Origin: Alopecurus myosuroides
Taxonomy: Eukaryota; Streptophyta; Magnoliopsida; Poales; Poaceae
Direction of reading: 5' to 3'
NCBI GenBank assembly: GCA_028641055.1
Contig: CM054058.1
Coordinates: 501,225,919-501,289,918 of the forward strand
DNA length: 64,000 bases
Program-made: the position numbers and the translations under genes
Shown here: positions 57,239 through 64,000 of the stretch, piece by piece
Numbering within the stretch: the stretch's first letter is position 1
Layout of the letters: each line of letters opens with the position of its first letter
The notes under the pieces: model-generated
Told to the model about the DNA's origin: nothing
The model's database searches: none
The model's input: only the letters and a program-made list of their open reading frames with translations

Positions 57239-57712
57239 TGTCGTGGGATAATCACGGCAGACGTTACCGGGGGTAACTTATCTTGGGGCAATTCGACTCT
57301 GGTGTTTGGGAGAGGGTTTAGCTCAAGGGAAAACATGATGATATGCGATCTGGTGCCGGCAATAAAGTCGCCGAGTCTCCGATCTAGATATATTAACTCA
57401 ACTCTCGTATTACACTGGATACTCGATACCTAGCGATATTGCTCGAACTCTTGGATCTCTCTCGTCTAACCCTAGGGGCCGGCTTATATAATATCCGTAC
57501 CCCCTGGCCTACTCTCCAAGGCGCACTCTGAATCCTACCCGGACACTGCCTACAAACCCTAAACTTCCTTATCGGAACCCACAATCCGGGTTACGAGGCC
57601 TACGTTCTTGGGCCTTCTAGAAACTCCTTTATCTTAAGCCGGGTCTTGCGCAGCGTCCTTTGGGCCGAGTTACTCCTTGGCGTTAGCCTACCGGGTTATC
57701 ATCCCTCCATCA
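57239..57712 (-). repeat. Element F 3' LTR (474 bp)
   Basis: On the minus strand it starts TGATGGAGGGATGATAACCC and ends ATTATCCCACGACA. A TATA box (TATATAA, plus 57490-57484) is followed by a GGCCCCTAGGG leader. The TG...CA ends and the neighbouring polypurine tract CTATTCTGGGGACTAC support the borders. Its promoter points toward lower coordinates, that is, into the antisense gene of element E. Confidence 0.75.
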
Positions 57713-58098
57713 GTAGTCCCCAGAATAGCTTGGGCTTCATGGGATCCTCCTTGAAGCGCACGCTATTCCCTGCAAAGAATATCAAACAAACAAGTTCATA
57801 GAAGCCGGGTTAGATTGCTTTGATAAACAGCTAGGCCCAACTCCATGGTGGCCATATAATAACCCGGCCTTCTCGAAATCCCTCTTTACTCTTTCCGGGT
57901 AAACGCCCGGGTAAGAATGTCAAAGATCCGGCTTACTCCACTTGATAATTGATCCTGATACCGCGGGAAGATTTCCTTCACATCTTGTCCAGATATCCCG
58001 TCTAGCACTTAACGCATATCCCAGAAAATCCGGCGGATATCCTTTATCCCGAAATTTCCGGCTCTCGCCCGTTGGCCTAGGTTTATCCACCCGCACCT

Positions 58099-58106
58099 TA
58101 TAAATA
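58099..58106 (+). promoter_or_regulatory. TATA box of element F antisense gene
   Basis: TATAAATA in CACCTTATAAATAGGC, followed by a CT-rich leader (about 58135-58366) ending at a good splice donor. It lies about 390 bp inside the 3' LTR and points to the plus strand, so the antisense gene seems to have its own promoter independent of the LTR. Confidence 0.65.
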
Positions 58107-58659
58107 GGCACCCGGGGGAAACCTAACCCCAACGGTCCATTTCTTCTTCCGCTCCTTCACTCCCGCGCCCGAGCTCACAGAGCGCCGCCACGGAGACCTT
58201 GTGTACGCCACCGGAACCAATCCGCCGCCGGCTACGTTCCGCCACAGCTCGTCCCGCGCCGCCGCCATCCTCCGCTGCCGCGCCCTCGAGCAGCTTGCCG
58301 ACAGTCGCAAAGGGGCGTTCGGAGTGCGCCATTTGTCGCCGCCGCGCATTACTTCAATCTCCTCTGGTGAGCTCCTTGTTTCCATTAATCTGGCCTTGTA
58401 ATTTTTCGAATCGATCTAGATTGGATCTAGTCAACCGCGGGCCATTTTCCTTTCCGCGCCGGATTAGGTCGCCTAATTCCATGCTAGTTCGTCCAATAGC
58501 TTGGTAGATGGTCATATATCACTCCCCTATCGCCGTTAATCACCAATTCCTCCACAAAATCATCCGCAAATTTTTCAATCTAGATCCATTTCGCCAAAAT
58601 TTTCCGCAACTGTCATTGACACCCGGAAAATCCACTTCTTCCGGTTCTTTTGCTTGCAG

Positions 58660-61600
58660 TAGATACATGGGCAATCACCCTTCTTCCGCAAACGATCACC
58701 AACACGTAAGTCCCCCATAATTTCTATATTGCCACTCGATACCCGGATAACCTGTAATTTTCACCCCGTCCAGTGATACCCGGATAATTCATAGTCCTCA
58801 TGCCTTCTTTTGATACTGCTTGCAAATACCCGGATAACCCATGATTTCCGAGTCTTACGTCTTGTACCTTTTTGTCTCGTGCTTTTGCAGGCTGAACCCA
58901 TGGCTCCCAAGAAGCAAGGCAAGCAGCAAGCCAAGACAAGGACGACCCAATCAATATCCGCCAACTGGGCGCGATCAACAGTCACCAAGGCCAAGCTGGA
59001 AGAGCTGGCCGAGTTAGGGGTCCTCCCCCCTCAGGAAGATATCCAGTGGAGAGCGCCGGGTGACGAGACCCGGCCCTCGCCCGCTGCCGGTGAGGTAATC
59101 TGCTTTATCGAACATGTGACCCGGGGGTTTCGCCCTCCGGGTCACCCTTTCTTCCGCGAGGTCTTGAGCCACTATGGCCTCCGAGTGTTCGACATAGGGC
59201 CTAACTCTATGTTGAACATTACCCATTTTATCGTTCTTTCCGAGTCATATTTGTGCACTCCGCCAAATTTAACTCTTTTTATCGAACTTTTCCAATGCAA
59301 ACCGTGCCGCGAAAGCGGTGACGGGGCGCTTCTTGCTTGCGGCGGGGTTTCCATCCAGCGCCGCAAGAACTCACCAATGCCAACCCTTAATCTGAATTCC
59401 CACGTCAAACACTGGCAATTATCCTTCTTCTACTGCCGAGACACCTCCCCACCCGGCGAAAGGAAACTGCCGGGTTACTCGGAGGGCCTCCTTGACATCT
59501 CTGAGTCTTTCAACGCCTTTGCCCCTGAATCGGACAGGGAGGCCATCCAACCTCTTCTAACCAAGATAGCCGTCCTCTCCGCCCAAGGTCTCCTTGGGCT
59601 CAACTTGGTCAAGACATGGGTGGACTTCAGGATCCAGCCCAACTCCATCCGCACCAAGCTAATGTGCGACTACTCGGGGCACGTCACAGATGCGCTCCGG
59701 TACTCTTCTAAGAACTATCCAGCCGGCGATACCAACAAAACCATCAAGAGTTTCTTGACGGAAAAATTGGAGGTGATCAAAAACATCGCCGGGTTAGCTC
59801 CATTCACCCGGGATAACCCGGCTCCAGCGGTAAAATCCGACTCTTATACTTTTACCTTCATGCTTTTGCTTGATATGACTACTGATTCTTACCCTTGTGC
59901 TTTTGTCTCAGGCTGATAACGTTTTCTGGAACGTCGAGACCTCCCCTTCTTCCGGAGACCCGGAAGAAGATGAGGAACCGGCTGATAATGACGAAGGTAT
60001 TTATCCGGGTCTTCTATCAACTTCACTCGCGCCATTTTGCTCGCACATCTAACTTTTTCCGACTGTGCATACTCGGCTTACAGGGTTGGAGGACAAAGAT
60101 GACAAGGACGAGGGGGACCCGGAGGCCACCGAATCCGATCAAAGCGACCCTGAACAAGAAGCAGTTGTTGGGGCCAAGAGGAAGACCAGGGGGTGGTATC
60201 CAAGGTTCCCTTCTCCTTTATGTCCTCCGAACCCTATTCCTTTGATAACATGCGAAAACTTAATCAACAATTATCCAACACACCCCATTTGAAGGACTCT
60301 CTTCCGGCCAAGCGTAGAGTGACACGGAGTTCCCCGGGTGACGATCCCCTCAACCCGGGCATCGCCACCTCACCGGTCCGCCGTGCCGGTACTCCTCCAC
60401 TTAACCCTTCCAATTCTCCTCGGCGTCACCCCTCCCCCAACCATCCTCGGGCTGGGCAGTTCCGGGTTCCGCTGTCGGTTTCTGCGACAGTTTCATCCGC
60501 TTCTAGCAGCGAGCTCCCCCCGGATTATGCTGTGAACACCGGGTAAGTCCTTGCTGTATGATATCCCCGCACACTCGATAATCTTCCTCCACTGCCACTA
60601 ACTGTTTTTCTTTTTTCCTTAGCGCCCAAGTCACACTTAGTGACCCGGAGAACATGGAGACCGATAACCGGGAAACGGAGGGGCCGACTGATAATATGGA
60701 CGCCGCGACTGGCGATGATGCTGAAGACCACCAGGAACAAGGCTCCTTGGGTGACCCAACTCACCAGGAAACCGGGTCTCCAAAGCCATCCGAAGAGGCT
60801 GAGGACAAAGAGGTTGAGATCCCGGACACGAAAATGAGTTCTCCAAACCCGGACACCCAGACAGTCCGGGTCTCGACTCCAAAGTCGGGGAAAATTCACC
60901 CGCCAGGCGATCAACCTGCCGGCTCTTCTGGCGTCAGGCCCGAAGACATGACATTCTCCCAGATGCTGGAGGCCCTTCACACCTTTAGGGCCGATGAAGA
61001 AAATATCTTAGAAGCTTTGATAGCTAAACATGAGGTAAGTCCGAATAATATTGCCTGTATCCTTATCTAGTCCCCAAGTTCCGAGTGAACTTATTGATAA
61101 TTTGCTTGGAACTTCGCAGTATATCCGACTAATCCTTCCTTGTGTCTCCACTCAGGCTTTCGTGGCCCAGTCCGAGAAGAAATTGGCGAAGACCACCAAG
61201 CTCCTTGAGAAATAGGTGGCTCTACGTGAGGCGGCTGAAGCTGAAGCTAGGAGAAGCGGGAAGATCACGAGGAAGTATAGGAGGAGAGCTCATGCAGCAG
61301 AAGATGAGCTGACAAAAGTTTCTGTTCAAATTGCCGATACATATCGTGCACTGGCTGGTACGATTTCTAACTTTGGTAATTATTACCCGGATTCTCATTT
61401 TGATAAATAGTTGAGTTTCCTTACTCGGTGCTTTTTCCTATTTTCTGCAGGTCCGGATGAAGTAATCCCGGAGGAAGACGACATTGCCAAACTGAAGACC
61501 ATCAAGAGCACTATCCGGCAGCTCTGTACCGGAACCAAATGGATCCTTCAAGAACTGCAATGGCCGGGTGTTGGACACGGCAATCTGAAGAGGTTACTGG

Positions 61601-62148
61601 ACACCTGCTCCACTGTACCCGAGTGGATTGGGCACTGGAAGCGCTCGTCCTGCCGGGTTGGAGTAACCCGGGGGCTTGCGCTGGCTAAAGCTTATTTTCC
61701 TAAGCTCGAGCCGGCCAAGCTTGTGGGCGGGTTTCCAGAATTCAACCATGATGGGTCCAAGTTCTCAGTGAAGAATTTCAAGGCCATCCAGAAGGAAGTT
61801 CGTCACCCGGCCAGTGTGATTGCTGATGGCTTGGATATCAACTCAATTATCCCTGCGTACGATGCTGATGGTAAGGCGATTAAGTCGGATCTTCCCAAGC
61901 CGTACGACATGTTGGCCCGATGGAAGGCGGAGGCTGCCCAGTTGAGAGAGGAGGCCGCGAAGAAGAAGGCTGAGGCCGATTCTGCGCCTGCTACCTCCAC
62001 ACCGATCGTCCCTCCTCCTGCACGGGCCGGCACTACTGCTGATCCGGGTGTTGCTGCTACCAAGAGTACTGAAGGGCAAGCTAAGGAACAAGACCCGGCT
62101 GGCAAAGGCAAGGGAAAGATGGATGCCTCAGACCCGGATGCCGAGTGA
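58660..62148 (+). pseudogene. Element F antisense ORF (Transposase_28-type protein), spliced, broken
   Basis: A non-coding first exon (to 58366) is followed by coding exons 58660-58705 (ATG 58667), 58891-59829, 59912-59996, 60084-60542, 60623-61034, 61156-61357 and 61451-62148. All have GT/AG borders and matching phases. Exon 3 carries the 'putative gypsy type transposon' domain (PGHPFFREVLSHYGLRVFDI, HWQLSFFYCRD, IRTKLMCDYSGHV). Later exons are acidic and Pro/Ser-rich, then coiled coil, and end in a conserved helical block with a Lys/Ala tail. Breaks are a frameshift inside exon 60084-60542 (near 60190-60300) and TAG at 61213-61215. It is homologous in order to the antisense gene of element E. 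Function is unknown; the domain name reflects association with transposons, not proven transposase activity. Confidence 0.8.
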
Positions 62149-63330
62149 TACTTGCTATCCGCTGTCATTTCATATGCGTCAGTCGGCCAATGGGCCCTTT
62201 GAACAATTATTTTTGACGGTGCGCCTGTGCACCTTTGATACTAGTGTCGAGAGTTGTAATGCACTTTAATGCCTTAATATACTTCGTGGCCCTTCTGGCC
62301 TTTGGATGATTTTGATATTTATCTGCCTTTGAGCTTATTTACTCTTGATACTCCGACTTTCTTTATAGTTCCTTTTTGTGAGACTCGGTTTCCGGGTTTC
62401 GTGGGTTTTGACGGGTGAACTTTTCTCTAAGTCCCCAAGACTCGGTTTTTGGGTTTTTGAGCTTGCTAGCTAAGCAACTTTCTCCTTTTCAAAATCCCCA
62501 GTCCCCAAGGCCCGAAATTCCGAGTCTGGGGTGTGAGGTTTCTTAAAGAAAACAAATTGTTTCTGCTAAGCCCCAAAACCTAGAGCCGTTTCACATAGGT
62601 GTTGAAGTTATGCTTGATAGACTTTGAGTTTCCGGTTATTAACCCTGTACTCTGCATAACTTGTGGTTTAGATGACCCTTTTGACTCTCTTGTACTGTAA
62701 GCCGGCTTTCGCGTGGATACCATGTTGTTACATCTGTACGAAAACAGGGTCAGGCAAGTCCCATTGGGCATCATGGCTGATTGTAATCGTAAGCGAGCAA
62801 ATCATGCCACTTTAGTGCGAGTCACATCAAGCTTAAGTAAGAAGAGTCAAGAAATTTGGCTCCTTTGTCCGGTTATAAGATTGCAGCCGTAATCGTTTGC
62901 GAGTAATCGGCCCTTATAACTCATAGGCATCATGGCCGGGTCTTTGAGTTTGTAACTGTGCTTATTCAAGCAATCAGCCCCCAAGACCTAAATATATGCA
63001 ACATACTAAGGAAACTAATGCTCTAAAGAAACAATAAATAATACTTACCTGGAAGAAAAGTAAAAAACGTAACAGAAAAATAGAACTTGATAAAACGTGT
63101 GAAGGATATATATTGCTTAACCATCTCTTTATTGATATGAGAAAGTTAGGTCAGCAAGCCGCCTCATTAAAAACCCTCCAGTCCCCTTAGGTACCCTGGA
63201 TGGGAAAAGAGTGCGTCTGAAACCTGCTGCCTGTTACACCGTGTAATTCCACTTGTGAGTCTGGTCTATACTAGGTATAGTAGGGACGCAGCTGAGCTAC
63301 GTTCCATGGTCTTTCTTTCTCTTGCATAGA
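62149..63330. other. Spacer between element F antisense gene and pol end
   Basis: About 1.2 kb with no credible gene. The first 130 bp look like a 3' UTR (TTGTAATGCACTTTAATGCC). Further on are repeated CCCCAAGACTCGGTTT- and CCCCAAGGCCCG-type words (62430-62530, 62975), minus-strand polypurine-like. The antisense gene and pol converge here. Confidence 0.5.
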
Positions 63331-64000
63331 TTAAGTGGTATGAGCGGTGTCGTTAACCGTAGCCGACTCTTCCCTTGCATCTATCAAGTAATACGATCCA
63401 TTATGCAGATTCCGGCTTATGATAAACGGTCCTTCCCATGGCGGTGATAACTTATGTTTTCCTTCCTTTGACTGTACCAGGCGCAGAACCAGGTCTCCTT
63501 CCTGGAAGACCCGGGTTTTCACGCGCCGGCTATGATATCTCTGCAGGTCCTGCTGATATATGGCTGATCTTTCCAGTGCTTGTTCCCTTTGTTCTTCTAG
63601 CATATCCACGGCGTCCTGCCGGGTCTTTTCGTTCTCCACCTCGACGTAAGCCGACACTCGAGGCGAGTCATGGATGATATCACTCGGCAACACCGCCTCT
63701 GCGCCATAAACCATGAAAAACGGTGTCATCTGAGTGGATCTGTTAGGTGTTGTGTTGATACCCCAAACCACTGCAGGTAATTCTTCAACCCATGCACCAG
63801 CAGCTCTGATACACGGAACTCGCAATCGTGGCTTTAATCCACGAAGAAATTCTTGATTTTCCCTCTCCACTTGTCCATTAGCTGTGGATGGGCCACTAAA
63901 GCTACGCCAAGCCGGATTCCATTGTTACCACAAAATTTCTCCATCTCGCCAAGGGACATATTGGTTCCATTGTCGGTAATTATGCTATGGGGATACCCGA
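63331..64000 (-). pseudogene. pol: Element F integrase, C-terminal part (cut by window edge)
   Basis: On the minus strand the window edge opens within the integrase core: SGYPHSIITDNGTNMS (second catalytic Asp), AHPQ, then a one-base deletion near 63875-63885 before VERENQEFLRGLKPRL (catalytic Glu). The C-terminal part (TTPNRSTQMTPFFMVYGAEA, GDLVLRLVQSKEGKHKLSPP, GPFIISRNLHNGSYYLI) is open to the stop at 63331. It aligns in layout with the integrase of element E at moderate similarity. The frameshift makes this copy non-functional. Confidence 0.85.

Larger units (their letters stand above)
43357..64000 (+). mobile_element. Element E: Tat-lineage Gypsy element with antisense ORF (3' end outside window, hosts element F)
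   Basis: The order seen is 5' LTR, primer site, gag, protease, RT, RNase H, integrase, spacer with polypurine-like words, then a multi-exon gene on the opposite strand. That order (pol, then antisense extra ORF before the 3' LTR) is known from Tat-lineage elements such as Grande and RIRE2. From 57239 onward the sequence belongs to element F, inserted about 75 bp upstream of the antisense start codon; E's own 3' LTR must lie beyond 64000. Candidate 5' target duplicate CCTCA (43352-43356) cannot be confirmed here. Confidence 0.85.
57239..64000 (-). mobile_element. Element F: second Tat-lineage Gypsy element, minus strand, 5' part outside window
   Basis: From the right edge downward on the minus strand: integrase end (64000-63331), spacer, region carrying an antisense gene on the plus strand (62148 to 58099), polypurine tract (57729-57713) and 3' LTR (57712-57239). 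It inserted into element E. The bases just outside its 3' LTR are AAGCT (57234-57238); the partner copy lies beyond the window. It belongs to a different family from E: LTR, antisense protein and integrase differ widely while the layout is the same. Confidence 0.85.

Overview
This window is intergenic, transposon-packed DNA of a large-genome grass (Poaceae, most likely Pooideae/Triticeae). The basis is the element types present: an Athila-lineage Ty3/gypsy element, Tat-lineage Ty3/gypsy elements with antisense extra ORFs, very long-LTR non-coding elements, a Copia-type gag and a Mutator transposase. I see no intact host gene, no functional tRNA or rRNA gene and no CRISPR. Most of the sequence resolves into nested insertions, several with readable 5-bp target-site duplications (TSDs).

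Stack 1 (about 7.2-41.1 kb). The base is a decayed Mutator-like (MULE) transposase pseudogene on the minus strand (7700-9784 plus 40918-41138). A solo LTR, here called X, split it (9785-40912, TSD CTGTG). X was split by a minus-strand Athila-lineage element C (10338-40060, TSD TGAAG). C has gag, part of protease and an env-like ORF, but I see no reverse transcriptase or integrase. Two later elements sit in C. Element B (10668-20700, TSD CACAG) is in its 3' LTR and has two 4545-bp LTRs around only 943 bp. Element D (26179-36150, TSD CATTT) is in its protease and has 2.25-kb LTRs and a single gag ORF without pol. A roughly 430-bp DNA transposon also interrupts C's gag. Joining across each insertion restores colinearity, so the order MULE > X > C > (B, D) is firm.

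Left edge (1-7197). Element A has the same design as B: 4.7-kb LTRs around a 779-bp internal region. Its 5' LTR is cut by the window edge. A and B retain a similar collapsed Gypsy internal region (primer binding site, protease/RT linker, integrase tail).

Stack 2 (about 41.1-64 kb). A Copia-type solo LTR (41139-42091) and an unassigned stretch precede Tat-lineage element E (plus strand, from 43357). E has gag, protease, RT, RNase H and integrase, then a multi-exon gene on the opposite strand (aORF, 57163 down to 51851). A second Tat element F (minus strand, 57239 to beyond the window) inserted about 75 bp upstream of that aORF's start codon. F shows its 3' LTR, its own spliced aORF on the plus strand with a TATA box, and the end of its integrase. 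Both elements are disabled, mostly by TAG stops and single-base frameshifts.

Recurring themes are non-autonomous elements (A, B, C and D all lack visible pol), tRNA-like modules and telomere-type boxes in the long LTRs, and palindrome arrays just upstream of the TATA boxes of the D and X LTRs. Family lineage calls rest on domain and motif recognition only; no database search was possible.
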